A stretch of 64,000 nucleotides of DNA from Scenedesmus sp. ARA3. Its lineage: Eukaryota; Chlorophyta; Chlorophyceae; Sphaeropleales; Scenedesmaceae. A program made the translations under genes and the position numbers. Below, piece after piece: positions 1 to 12,734 of this stretch (within the stretch, counting starts at the first letter, position 1; every line of letters starts with the position of its first letter). Location: NCBI GenBank assembly GCA_004335835.1, contig RWJK01001429.1:120798-184797 (forward strand). Reading direction: 5' to 3'. Under the pieces are notes generated by a model that was not told the origin of the DNA, ran no database searches, and saw only the letters and a program-made list of their open reading frames with translations.

Positions 1-340
1 CCTGTTATCAAACCGCAGGTTTGAGCTGCACAGCGGCAGCAGGCAGCTGCAAGGCGCAGGTGTAGCAGGCATGGCGATTACCGCGGTCACTATGGTGGTC
101 ACTATGGTTGACTTAGTGGTTGCCCAATGAGCCTGTCATTGGCTCAGAGACGGGCTGTGTTCCCGTCGTGTAACACACAAATCACGAAATTGTGGTGTTG
201 CCCTTGTTACGCACCACATGCAAGTGCTGCCCAGTAAGGATTGCTGGCTGCGGCAGCCGGCCCAGAGTTCAACCAGTACTTCAACGCTGTAATATTGTGA
301 GGTCTGGCTTGAGATGCTGTCTCGCAGCATGGCATGAGCT

Positions 341-660
341 GATGGTGCGTGCAGGAGTGCTAACCCCCAAAGTTCATGGGGGAAGCAGGGTGGTGGTGCG
401 TGCAGGAGTGCTAGCCCCCTAAATAGAAGGGGGAAGCAGGGTGGTGGTGCGTGCAGGAGTGCTAACCCCCTAAATAGAAGGGGGAAGCGGAGAGGTGGTG
501 CGTGCAGGAGTGCTTTGCCCCCTTCAATGAAGGGAGAAGCAGAGACATGGTGTGTGCAGGTGTGCTTTGCCCCCTTCAGTGAAGGGAGAAGCAGAGACAT
601 GGTGCGTGCAGGTGTGCTTTGCCCCATTCAGTGAAGGGAGAAGCAGAGAGATGGTGCATG
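341..660. repeat. 51-52 bp minisatellite, six units
   Basis: The core GGTGCGTGCAGG-AGTGCT followed by a C-rich then G-rich hairpin recurs at 344, 395, 446, 497, 549, 601 and (decayed) 653, giving a unit of 51 bp in the first copies and 52 bp in the later ones. Each unit contains a short inverted repeat of the type CCCCCT...AGGGGG or CCCCTTCA.TGAAGGG. The left copies share one variant (taaatagaaggggg) and the right copies another (ttcagtgaagggag), as expected from stepwise unit duplication. Short ORFs over it are products of the repeat and are not believed. Confidence 0.9.
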
Positions 661-1721
661 CAAGGTTGAGGTGGATGTAGAAATGCAGTAAGGCCGACAC
701 TTAAGTTGCAACTTGCACGGAATGTCAGCAGGCACAGCTGGCTGCCAATGGTAACAGCTGCCACATCAGCGTAGAGAAAAGCTCTCGCCACCACAGGCAG
801 CTGCGTGGCCTTGCCATAAGGTATACATTGTTGCTGGAAACATGTTGCAGCTGCGCATGCAGTTGCCAGCTGGCCATGTGCACAGCAAGATGAATCAAGA
901 GGTTGCTTCTGACAGTAGAACCGGTTTCTGCGCTGGGACATGTTTCTCTTGTGGTTGTTGCGGTGCTTGACGCTTTTGCGTGTCTCTGGTGATGTTATGC
1001 GTCCCTGCAACGTTCCGTGTTTTCTGGCGGGAGCAGCCTCTTTCCCGCCCAACTGAAAAGCAAGCAAGACACACCAGACCTGCTGCTAATTTCTTAACTA
1101 AATAATAAGCTGGTTGACTCGAACTTTGTTGACTACATGGTGCGACCACAGCTTGCTGCCCTGCTGACCGTCGGATGATTCGTCAGGCTCGAGCTTCAAA
1201 GCGTATATCGCCAGCTCACAATGTGAAGACAATTTTATAATCGTCGGCAAAAGGGCTTTTTCGTAAAGTGTTGTGTCAGATTACAACTGTCCTCGACCCT
1301 GTGGTGCAAGGGTCGTGTTCAGCATATGCACCTGCTGCTGCTGCTGCTTCACACCTGAGATAGCTAAAGCACTCTTGCACCAGCTATGCACACAGGGAGT
1401 GTTCAACATTGGAGCAATCGGCATGTCGAGTATAAGAATGATCTGGGTGTTCATACGCTGGTACTGCCCCACTGCCCAAGGCCATGCCAGTCCCCCTCAG
1501 GGGGCGCAGGGCCTGCGTGCATGCACATGTGCGAGGCTTGTGCGTGCAAGCGTCACAACAGAGTAATTGCAGCCACTGGATTCAGTTGCAGATTTGGCTG
1601 CACCCAATGGCTTCCAAGGCACAATGCTATGGTGGGTGGTCTTGAAGGTGGCGCCGTGAGGTTGCACCCGGTCGACTGCAGGTGCCTGGGCCAGCCTGGC
1701 CAGGCCAGCGCCACATGTTTG
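661..1721. other. Intergenic, no supported gene
   Basis: Apart from the minisatellite to its left I see no conserved protein, splice-consistent ORF or RNA gene here. It lies downstream of the vWA gene, so the right part probably includes that gene's 3' UTR. Short ORFs on both strands have no family resemblance. Confidence 0.5.
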
Positions 1722-4700
1722 CTACTCATCACCCTCGTCATATGATGGGTCAATGCTGCCAACCTGCAGCAGGCGCAAAAATAACAGGCTGTAGAAACAC
1801 ATGTGCTGGCATGCTGGCGGCAGAGGATGTGCACAGAGGAACAGCACGGTCGTATGGCTGGGATAAAGTGACGCGACATTGCTGGTGCATGCAACCTCAA
1901 GCAAATGTGTGTGCCGCCATCGCCCGCGCACCATGATCTTGACCAGCCACAGCTCGGGGCTGAGCTGAATGCCGCGCCGCTGGTACTCCACGCTCTCCAG
2001 CTCGTAGTAGCTGGTGCAGTCGATGCTGTGCGTGCAGCATTGTCATAGATCGGCAGTGCAGGCACAGCAGGAGGCACAGCAGCACATCAGTTGCGGAGCA
2101 AGCACAGATGGCTGCAGCTGGTCACAGGATGCTGTCAGTACGCTTGCAGATGTGTGTGTTGTATCCAGCTGTTGTAAAGAAAGCTGTTACCAAAATGGCA
2201 ACAGAAGCACGTGCAAGCTGGAAAGCAAACTTGCGCAGTTTGCCACCAACACACATCCTGCTGCCAGGCAGTCAGCCAGCATTGCAAGCTGCCAGATGGG
2301 GGGCACGGCCAGAAGCTACTTGTCAAGCCGCCCCACAAAACTGGCAGCAGCATCTCACTGCTTGTGATGTACTGCTTACCTATTGCCGACCTCAGGATGC
2401 TTGTCCAGCTGGCCAAGGAACGCCTGTGCCCGCTGGTCCTTGCCAACCTACGGGGACAGTGCATCGGCACACAATTCATGACTTGCCGGATGGATGCTTG
2501 TTCACATCAAAATCTAGCTGGCCAGCTGCCATGGCAGATGACCGATTCATTACACAAACCATGCAACCGCTGCATCATCAACTCCCCGGCAGAGGCTGTC
2601 ACTGCTTGGGTCAGGCGTGCTGTGCAAACCCCACCTGTGCAAACTCAAAGGCCACTGCCTTGGGGCCATACTGAGCGGCCAGTCTGCTGCGGGCCTCCTT
2701 GATCACCTGCAGGCCAGGTGCAGGTATCATCAATTGCCGCAGCCACAGCCTGAGCGTTGCGCCGCTGCGACACGCGAGCGCACATGCGCATTTTAGACAC
2801 TACGTTCATGTTGCTGCTATGGGCTCTGGGCATGGCAGGGCTAGTTGTTCGCACCTGCACCACTTTGTCGGTTGGGTTGTCTGTTGGCTCGCCATCTGTG
2901 ATGGTCAGCACCAGGACAGGCTTGGCCAGCTGGCTGCTGGCTGCCAGGCTGAACACAATGGGCTGCAGCACCTTGGCCTGCATGCTGGTGGCCAGAGGGG
3001 TCAGGCCGCTGTACTGCACAGCAGCCAGCAGCGCTGACACATCAGCAGCAGACCTGCAGCAGCAGACAAGCAGCAGTAGTATCAGGTGTTGGTGGTGGAA
3101 CACACATTGCGAGGGTGCATAACAGCAGCAGTGCTGCTGAAATAGATTGCTGGTCTGCTGCAGTGCAGCTGTCTCCTGAAACTGCCTACTGTTTCACACA
3201 GGATTGATAACGGCACTGCGGCTGTTAAACAGGCTGCAGCGGGTGTTGCCGGCGGCACTCACCGGATGCCATTGCCCTGTTTGTCAGAGTTCATGAAGCG
3301 CACGAGGATGCCATCATCATCAAACAGGGTGGCAATCTCAGCAACCTGCATGAGACGCAGCAGGTTCAACGACTGTGTGTTACAGGGCACATACAAAGGT
3401 ATGCAATGTAGCTGTGGCAAGGAGCAGGTTGTGCTGTGCAAGCATGCGAGGGCGGCTGCAGAGCTGGACTAATCCCAACAGCAACATGATATTCCGCCAT
3501 GATAAGATGCACATACACTCATGTATGTGCTATGCAGCATCGCTGGCGCACCTTGCTGCCGATCATCTTCAGGTCCTCAACGCGCTCCCCGTTCTCCTCA
3601 AAGGCCATGCTGCCGCTGTCATCAGCTGCAGCAGACAGACACAACACAACTGTTGGTCTCCGCTCTCCACACACCAGAGCTAGCAGTGGCACATGCTGCC
3701 AGGGTGCCATTCTGCAAGTCACAAGGAAGACTGCAGCAGCACACTGCATGCAGTTACACTGCTGCCGCAGCTGCCGCCTCACCGAACAGCACGATATCGT
3801 ACAGCGCCAGGCTGGCCAGGTCCAGCGCCATCTCAACAGGCATGCGCCACCTGGTGAAACAGGCCGTGGTGCACAGCGATAGCGTGAAAGTGAGCAGAGC
3901 TATTGTAGCATGCTGCTGCTGAGGACCAGCACCTCATGCAGCGCATGCATAATCTATGCTGGCATTGCAGGCTAGTAGCACAGGCACGTCAGCAAGCTTT
4001 TTACTTGTCTAACAACACTGCAGTGGCAGTTTGTGTAGCAGCACAGTGTATGTGCCTTGCTTGCACTGTGGCAACGAGCCACTCACCTTGCAGCCAGGTC
4101 CCTGAAGTTAACTCGCGCATCCAGGCGGCTGGCCAGCGCCTGCAAGGCCTGGGGCGGGTAGAAGCGCTGCAGCTGGTTGGCAGCAACCACAGAGCTGAGC
4201 TTGGCGTGGATTGCACCAGCCATGCCCCCAGGGGCACCCCCAGCAACAGGGCCTGCAGTTGGCCCTGGCATACCCAGCGGCTGCTGTTGCATTTGGGCAC
4301 CTGCTGCTGGTGCGCCTGGTGGGCCCATGGGGTAGGCAGATGTCTGATACTGCTGCTGCTGTTGCTGGTTTCCTTGGGGTCCTGGCTGCATGGTCATGCT
4401 GGGGCCAGGCATGGGTGCACCTGGGGGAGGCATCCCAGGAGCTGCCCCAAAGCCAGTACCTGGCATGGCCTGCGGTGGTGCCTGTGCTGCACCATAAGCG
4501 CCGCTGGCAGGCTGGTAGGGCCCAGCAGGCATGCCTTGAGGTGCAGGCATCATACCCATGCTGCCAGGTGCACCAGGCATTGGCTGCTGGCCATAAGGAG
4601 CTGGAGGAGCAGAGGGGGCTGCACCGTAAGGGGCACCATAGGGGGCACCAGCAGCGCCTGCGTTGGTTGGGTACATAGCTGGGCCAGGCATGCCTGCCCC

Positions 4701-4772
4701 TTGAGGGGCGCCCATTGCCATGACGAGGCCACCTGCGGCCTGGGCGGCCTGCAGCTTGGACGCCAGGCCCAT
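1722..4772 (-). CDS. von Willebrand factor A-domain protein
   Basis: Nine exons join with consistent phase: 4772-4087, 3850-3783, 3625-3552, 3345-3263, 3053-2855, 2706-2635, 2447-2380, 2025-1932 and 1763-1722, giving about 461 residues. The first 200 residues are rich in Gly, Pro, Met, Ala and Gln. A folded region then follows with the metal-binding MIDAS motif DDSGSM, the strand-like LVLTITDGEP and the ending VGSIDPSYDEGDE, an architecture I know from eukaryotic intracellular vWA proteins common in fungi. The role is probably metal-dependent protein-protein binding; the partner is unknown. The start is the first ATG after an in-frame TAG; a longer frame would need GTG. No signal peptide or membrane segment is seen. 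Confidence 0.85.
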
Positions 4773-6018
4773 GGTGTGATTGGGTTGGGCTGCTGCTGTG
4801 TGCTGAGCAGACGAGCTGGCTGTCACTTGAGTAGCTTTGACGTGCTAGGCGTTTACTGCAGCCTTGGGTGCGTAAACCTGTGTCAATGTATGCAGATACT
4901 ACTCGGACGCCACTGTACGTTGCTAGTTGTAGACGTGTGCACCTGCAGGACCAACACGAACTCTCGGAGCTAGCGGCTGTCCAAGGTAGCAGCTGGTAGA
5001 AGCAATAAACAAGGAGGTAGTCACAACAGTGTGTGTTTAGTGGTTATGCTTAGCTCAACTAGCATCGCGGTCCGCCCTTGTAGCTCACTGCTACAGCCGC
5101 GAGAGCTCCATACCAGCGAGTAATTGTACTTCAATCGAAGGCAGTAAAAAAGGGGGTTCAGCCAACCTAAACGTCAGATGCCTTCTAAAAAGCTGCAGAA
5201 GTATTTACCTGCGGAGTAAGAGTTAATGCAGGAGCTGCATGTTTACCCGAGGCACTGGGCTGCTGCTGAAAGGGGCAGCAGCATACTTCCTGCAGGCAGC
5301 CCCAGGTAGCAACAGCCCAGCAGAGTCCCAGCCGCGGTTGGGAAGCACTGCCATAGCAAGACAGCTGCAGGCCTCATCAAAGCAAGGGTGATTGTTGAAG
5401 TGATTCATTCTTCTGGAACCCACCGCGGTGCGCAGTCAGCAAAGCGCGACTGGCATGCATGCCAGCCTGCTCATCATGATCAGCATGATGTAAAGATGTG
5501 CTGGCTGTACAGCACCAATAGTTGAATTTGCCAACTTGGCTTGAAGCCAATGCTGCCAAACATCCCCAAAACAACTAGGGCTGAAAGCATTGCACCCGCA
5601 CAGCATCAACAACACATGGTGCTTCTTGATCAAAGCTTTGATCGCTGAAGCTCGGGCCTGCACGGCCTGCTACGCCGCGTGTGTGTTTGTGCATGCATGC
5701 ATACCCCTGCGCAAGCATGGCCAACAGCAACTGTACGAAGCCGCACGGCTGCAGCCATTGGAAGCACGGCCAGGGTACCGCACCCACCATCCAAAGTAAC
5801 AATGCATGCAGGGTGGACGCAGCAGTGCGCAGGGTGGACGCAGCAGTCGCCGCACTCGCCATAGCAAACGACAAGCTCTGCACTGCCATCCTATGAGTCC
5901 CGCCAGAGCCAGATACAATGTCCCGCCAAAAACGCTGTGGGCAACACATGTTCCAGACGGTGTTCAACAGCAAACAATTGAATGAGAACAGAAAATGAAG
6001 GACAATGTTATGCACCAG
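4773..6018. other. Intergenic between vWA and TruA genes
   Basis: This 1.2 kb lies upstream of the vWA start and downstream of the TruA stop, both on the minus strand, so it should hold the vWA promoter and the TruA 3' UTR. A small direct repeat, GGGTGGACGCAGCAGT followed by CGCAGGGTGGACGCAGCAGT, occurs near 5812-5847. No convincing coding exon was found. Confidence 0.5.
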
Positions 6019-8482
6019 CTACTCAGCCGCAGCTTCAGGCACGCTTGTGTCGCTGCTTTCTGTGCCGTCTTCGTCCGTGCTGCTTGCGGCAGCAGCTGCT
6101 GCTTGGCCAACGTCGACGCCTGGCGGCAGCTCATACAGTACCTGCGGCAGCGACAGCACGCAGTGCCTGTTACAGCGTGCTTTAAGCGAGATGGTGCGTG
6201 TGCATCAACTGCCACAGAGCTTCAGCTGCAGAAGCCACTTGACAACAATAGTAATGTGACAAGACAATTTTACACAGGTCCTTCATGTATAGAGGACACA
6301 GAACTGCGGCTGGCGAGTTGTGGTCCACCACAGAAAGGCTGCAGGCCTGGTTCAGGGCAGCGCATGGCCGGGCCCCAGCGGTGAAACCCGTCTGTGCTTG
6401 CGTACAACTCAGCGCCTCACCTTCCGCAGGTACAGCCCATGCGGCGGGGCTGCCTCCACCTGCAGCGCTGCCCTGCTGCCAGCCTCCAGCTGCTTCCTGA
6501 ACTGCTGCGGGCTGACACGGCCGTGGCCAACCTCCACCAGCCCCGCAGCAATCAGCCGCACCATCCTGCAAGCAAGGCAGCACACAGCTGGAGGCACACT
6601 GGACACCCGCAGCATTCACACATCACAGCGCCACCATGGTGCTGCAGCCAGCGCAGCCACCCGGCATCCCAGCAAACTGTTGACACCCAAGCCTACCTAT
6701 CCGCCTTGCCCTGCACTGCGCAGCCGCTCACCTGTACAGGAAGCCGTTGCCGGCCAGCAGTATTTGCACGTCCCCGCTGCCGGCCTCCTGCAGCACGTCC
6801 GCCTGCCACAGCAGCCGCATGTTCTTCTCCTTGGTGCGCACCGGCTTGATGCCTGCAGCCGCCAGCTTGGGCTTCTTGCGCTTCAGGCTGCCCAGCCCTG
6901 CACAGGTGCAGCGCAACAAGCATGTGTTACTTCAAGGAATTTTCAAGCGCGTGGGAGAGTGCTCTGGAGGGTAGCAGGGCGGCACAATCACCAGGTTATT
7001 GCCGTTGTGCTGTTGCAGGACACTACTGCGCCAAGTGTGCAGGAAGGGCAGTCGGCCTGCGCAGCAGCATGCGCCCACCTGCCGGCTTCTTGGTGTCCAT
7101 GAAGCTGGAGAAGTCGTGCAGGCCCAGCAGCTGCTGTGCCGCCTGCTGCATTGCTGCCACGTCCAGCAGCAGGTCAGACGGCTGCTGCGGCTTGCCGCGC
7201 GAGCGCTCACACCAGCGGTCATAGATCCACCAGCGCTGGCGCGTCTGCAAGGGGTGAAGTGGGGCGTTCTCTCAGCCCGGCGCGTGAGGTGTGCATGTGC
7301 TTGTATCCAGCATGCGCGGAGGCAGCTGAAGTACAAGACACCCACAGTATGACCTGGCTCCACACTTGACAGAAGCAGCCAGGGATGTCAGCAGCAGCAG
7401 CAGCAGATGAACCGCGCAGGTTTGCAAGTTCCTGCTTGCGCGCTGCTGGCCTCACCTGCAGGGGGTCTGGCACGCCACAGCTGAGCTTGTAGCAGTACTC
7501 CTTGCCCACTGAGCTGAAGTGCGAGTCAAAGCCTACAGCAGCAGGTGGGTGCAACCACAGAGCAGGGGTCACAGCTCAACTTGCAGCTGCGGCGGCACAG
7601 CACAGGCAGCAGATAGTTGCATCTAACAGCTGCTGCAGCGACTGCCAAACATGAACCCAGGTTTGGTCCTCAGCATCTTGCAGGACCAACCGGTTGAAGA
7701 GAACACCAGCCTTTGCTGCAAATGCAATGCCTGCAATGCTGTCTGCCTTTGCTGCGAATTCAAAGCCTGCAATGCTGTCTTCCTGCTGTTTCGCCGCAGC
7801 CACCTGCCTGCTGGCGCCACCTGCAGCTGCTGCACCTTCACGTCATCCGGCAGCACGCCGTTCATGTACATCATCAGGCTGGCGGGCTGGATGCTGTCCG
7901 CACTGCCCGTCACATCCAGATGTGCCACCTGGCCTGTGGCATGTGCACCGCCATCTGTTCGGCTGGCGCCCACAACACGTCCTGCAGGCAGCAGCACCCG
8001 CGCAGCTGCACGCTCCAGCTCTCCCTGCACTGTCCGCACTTTTGGCGTCTGGTACTGAAAGCCTGCAAATTGTGAGCCGTCATACGCTACCGTCTGCAGG
8101 GGCAGCAGCAGCAGCAGAACGTCAGCACAGCTTTATTATAGTGTCAGCAGCTTCTGCCAATAGTTTCAGCTTTCCTGCAAGCTGTGGCATTCTGCGGCTG
8201 CCCTGACCACTATGTGGCTGGCCTGGCAGCTGGCTGGCTGCTATGGCATTCACTCACCATCTTGAGCCTGCAGGTCCCCTGTGCAATTGGCTGTACTGGT
8301 TCAGCAATTCTGCCTGCTGCTGCTCCTGCTGCAACCACGGGAAGGGCCAGGCGTTTCTGTCTTCTGCTGTGGCAGCAGCACCTTGGCTCCTGGTGCAGCA
8401 AGACATTGCCAGTCCAGCTGCCGCCTGGATATTGGCTAAACTGCTGCTGCTGCACTCCTTTGTGTTGAACATTCAAGTGCAT
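6019..8482 (-). CDS. tRNA pseudouridine synthase, TruA family
   Basis: This enzyme isomerises uridine to pseudouridine in the tRNA anticodon arm. The first exon (8482-8258) ends ...CRLKM and joins in phase to 8093, giving the family opening TVAYDGSQFAGFQYQ. The catalytic block is ASRTDGGAHATGQVAH, whose Asp is the conserved catalytic residue. Further exons give FDSHFSSVGKEYCYKLS, a helical middle, NGFLYR and GLYLRK. The last exon (6141-6019) continues as VLYELPPGVDV and ends in an acidic tail; without it the reading frame would stop at 6409 after KVRR. The N-terminal 70 residues are Gln/Ala-rich and may be a targeting sequence. It is divergent from the LC8 gene. Confidence 0.9.
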
Positions 8483-9288
<806 letters not shown>

Positions 9289-10758
9289 GCAGAAGGCCTT
9301 GGCGCGAACTTTCAAGAGGGCAGGCTGCTCTGACTGGGCGCCAGGAGGCCTCAGGGCTTACACAAAGCCGGTTTCAAACTGATTCGAGGGCTTCGTGATG
9401 GCCAGACGGCCGGCAGTAGTGTTCCAGCAGCTAGATGAGGCAGCAGCAGCGCGTGCGCTGCAGCAGTCCTCCAAAGGATGTGATCCAGGCCCATGCCAGC
9501 ATCCTGGGCACGGGGCAGCACAACAACATAACTAGGATCCTTGTTTTGGCGTGCACCCTGCGCAATCATGCTCAGCATACACAGCTGTCTGGCTGTAGCG
9601 ATGGGTCTGGTAGTGTGCTGCTTGCAGGCACGCTTGCAGGCAAACACTGCATGAGCGCTGGGGTATTCCTTGCAGGATCTTGCAGGACCGCCTGTGGGCT
9701 GTTAATTGATGGGCATGTCGCATGTATTTTTGCACTGCTCTGAGACTATGCTGTATTGTGTGCATGCATGGTGTCGCAAGGTGATGTGAAAGCGGAACAG
9801 CAATTTCATAGTAGCGTTGTCTGCTGAGGGCTTGCCTTCGTATTGTACCCTGCAGGCATGTGGTAGGGGTGCGCTTGTGGCTGGTCCTGTACCTGCGTGC
9901 AGGCTGCAGCCGCTGCAACGTGGCTGTAAGTCTCTGAGTCAGTTTTGATAGCCTCTCCTCTGGCTCTCTGCCCCTTTGGCCGAGTTGCCCAGTAGGCATG
10001 CAACCCGCCTGGTCACTGTCTGTAGCCTACCCTCAGTCTTACCAGTGGCAGGAAGCATTATTGACTGGCATCCTTGTGTAACCTTCTGGTATGGTGTTGG
10101 TCCAATGCCCTTTTGCAGTGCTGTGGGTGCAGTGCCTAACGCGGGTGTTGGCAGTTCAGTAGAGGCTGTAGGGATTGCAGAACTGGCAGCATATGCATGC
10201 ATGCTAGCAGACGCCTCAGGCTCGCATCTATGGTAGGAATCGGGTCCCTTACAAATCAAGTGTTACACAACACCCTGTGACAGCTTTCGACAACAAGTGA
10301 CACCATCAGTCAACTGCTCGTTTTGTCACAAGGCCTGAGGCAGCTGCAACACGTACAATGTAACCGTCTCTTTCACCAACACACGAAATGTTTGTGCTTC
10401 CCAGCATAAAAGTAGGCATGCAGCCTAAGTAACATCGTGTGAAACAAGCTGTTGTGGTTTTAGCATCGATGCATGATGTCATGCTGCAGCAAGCATGATG
10501 CACTGCATGCTGGCAGCAAGTACAAGGCAAGCAGGCAGCCGGCACTGCCACAGTGGCTAATAGCGACCTGCAGGCAGTTGAGAATCCCAAACCATAGGTG
10601 TGTGCACGTCAGGACGTCCTACCTGGCACGTATAGCAAAAGCCCTGCTGCTGCCAGAAAAACCATGGCTGCTGTACAGTGGCATTACCACAGCAATCACA
10701 GGCAGCAAACCTCTCAGATGATTGAACACGATGCTTTACTGTGAACAATAGTTATCGC
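9289..10758. other. Convergent intergenic region
   Basis: About 1.5 kb lies between the 3' ends of the LC8 gene (+) and the uL13 gene (-), so it should contain both 3' UTRs. I saw no conserved protein, RNA gene or clear repeat here. Confidence 0.5.
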
Positions 10759-12030
10759 TCAACTGCTCTGTTTTGAGCTGCTTTTTAGTACAAACTCAAT
10801 CTCCTCAGCTGTAAGCAGCTCTTCAAACCCTGTAAGTACGCTGCTGCTGCTGCCATCTGCTACTGCCTGCCCTGCTTCCAGCTGCTGCTGCTGCTGCTGC
10901 GCTTGCTGCACCAACTTGCTGCCGCGCATACGCTGTGCATAGGCCTCAGGGTTCATGGGCTCAAAACCCTGCGGCAGCAGCCAGCCCAGGCCCTTGTCCT
11001 GCAGCTTGCGTGGTGGTACATGCCAGGGCAGCAGCTCAACGCCGCTGAAGGGGTGCTGCGGGCCAGCATACACTCGCAGCTTGCGCATGCGTGCGTCCCG
11101 CAGGTTGTTCTTGGGCAGCATGCCGTACACAGTGCGGCGCAGGATCTCTGTTGGGTCGCGGCGCCACAGCTCCTTGGCAGTGATCTCTTTCAAGCCCCCA
11201 GGGTAGCCTGTGCAGAGAGAAGTGAACAAACGTGCAGGAATTGGCAGGTTGCAGCAGTGCACGCATACATGCACTAGCTTATTGCTGGTCAGCTTCTGGC
11301 TTCGTCACATAGGCACACAATCCCAAGCATCCTGCCTAGCGTGCAACTGCTGCACCACAACCAGCTGCTGCATGCGCTGCTTACACCTTACAGCTCATAG
11401 GCCCCTGCTTGCACAACTGCATGCTACAAAGTCACAGCCTTGCAGGCTGCTGCCCAGCCTGCAGGAGTGTGACCCTGCAGCATGCATTTGTGCAAGCAGG
11501 GGCCTATGAGCTGTAAGTGTGCAGCATGCTGCCTCTGCTGCTGCTCCTGCAGCTGGCCGTACCTGTGTGCCACCTGTACAGCTTGCCCTCCCACTTGTTG
11601 CCTGTGAACACCGCCTTCTCTGCATTGACCACCACGCAGATGTCGCCACAGTCCTTGTGCGGCGCATACACCGGCTTGTCCTTGCCTTGCAGGATGACGC
11701 TCAGGTTGGCGGCAAGGCGGCCAATGATCTGCCCAGCAGCAGCAGCAACAGCAGAAGCACCAACAAACAGCAGCAACAGGAGCAGGTCGGCACGTGTAGT
11801 TGCCAGCATGTATGTGCTTGCACAGGCGCTCAAACATCTGCTGAGTTCACAGGCAAAACACAGTAGACAGATACGAACACCAGAAGCTGTCATACACACT
11901 GCTGCAGTGGCAGCTGCTGCCAACAATGTGCTGCCTCGCGCACCTGATTCTCTGCATCTACCAGCCGCAGGCGCAGCCCAGTGAAGTCGACTTTCTCCAG
12001 GCCAGCGAAAGGCCGGCTGGGGTTTGGCAT
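10759..12030 (-). CDS. Organellar ribosomal protein uL13 (probably mitochondrial)
   Basis: Three exons in phase, 12030-11944, 11728-11563 and 11207-10759, give about 233 residues. The start reads MPNPSRPFAGLEKVDF, followed by the uL13 blocks IIGRLAANLSVILQGKDKPV, CGDICVVVNAEKAVFTGNKW and LRRTVYGMLPKNNLRDARM, and the C-terminal YAGPQHPF. It is a bacterial-type large-subunit protein of an organelle ribosome. The opening resembles mitochondrial forms more than plastid ones, since no long transit peptide precedes the core; that assignment is inferred. The 60-residue C-terminal extension contains a poly-Gln tract. It is divergent from the Gemin2-like gene. Confidence 0.9.
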
Positions 12031-12734
12031 GTCTGCTGCTGCTGTAGGGGCTACAGCCTATGCTAATGTGAGAAGCAGCTGTACCTGAATTGAACCTGCG
12101 CAACTGATGACGCAGCCACCTGCAGATCTGGTGGCTGCTTGCAGAGGGCGCTGCTGCTGCCGCTGAACTGCCTCTAGCTGACCTGCTGCAGCAGACTTGC
12201 AGACACTGTGCGTGTCAAATACTTCCAGCAGGCCCAACCAATCAAACTCGACTCTCTTACAGTGATTTCACTGCTGCTGCTGCTGCTGCTTCTGCTCGAG
12301 TGCTGCTGCTGGTTTCCTGTTCCACTTTCGAGGGTACGTTGGTTGTAAACGCGGTCAGCATAAATCAACATTGGTAGGCATTGCGAATGCGCGTCGACTC
12401 CCCGAACGGTGCTCACCCAGGCCAGGCAAGTAACATGGGAAGCGCCCGTTCAGTTGTCTTGTGCCGGGATCTGACTGGACGTGCCTGCACAGTCATGCTG
12501 ATGGGAAGAAGCCATGTGTTTTGTGTTGACGAACGTGACCTTATGACTCTGCCTGTGCCAGTTGACTCTTGACTGCGGTTGCTGCTGTCAGGACAGACAG
12601 TGTCTGTTCTTACCCTTGACATGCTGGCCTGACTGACAGTGCTTGCCAGGGCAATTAATGCTATGGCAATGACCTGAGCTCGTGGACACCTTTGACTCAC
12701 GCATGCACGGCTTTTGACTGCTTCAGCCTAGGGC
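12031..12734. promoter_or_regulatory. Divergent promoter region, uL13 / Gemin2
   Basis: About 700 bp between two divergent starts. It holds a run of CTG near 12267, five TTGAC motifs between 12560 and 12720, and an inverted repeat with a one-base spacer, ACAGACA-G-TGTCTGT, at 12593-12607. The TTGAC core is the WRKY-factor W-box core in plants; any role here is only inference. Confidence 0.4.

Noticed and set aside
4773..4826. Upstream extension of the vWA gene to 4826
   Set aside because: It would start at GTG; the first ATG after the in-frame TAG is at 4772, which is normal for a eukaryotic gene.
6142..6411. TruA stop codon at 6409
   Set aside because: A good GTGAGG donor lies just before it, and splicing to 6141 restores the family ending GLYLRKVLYELP.
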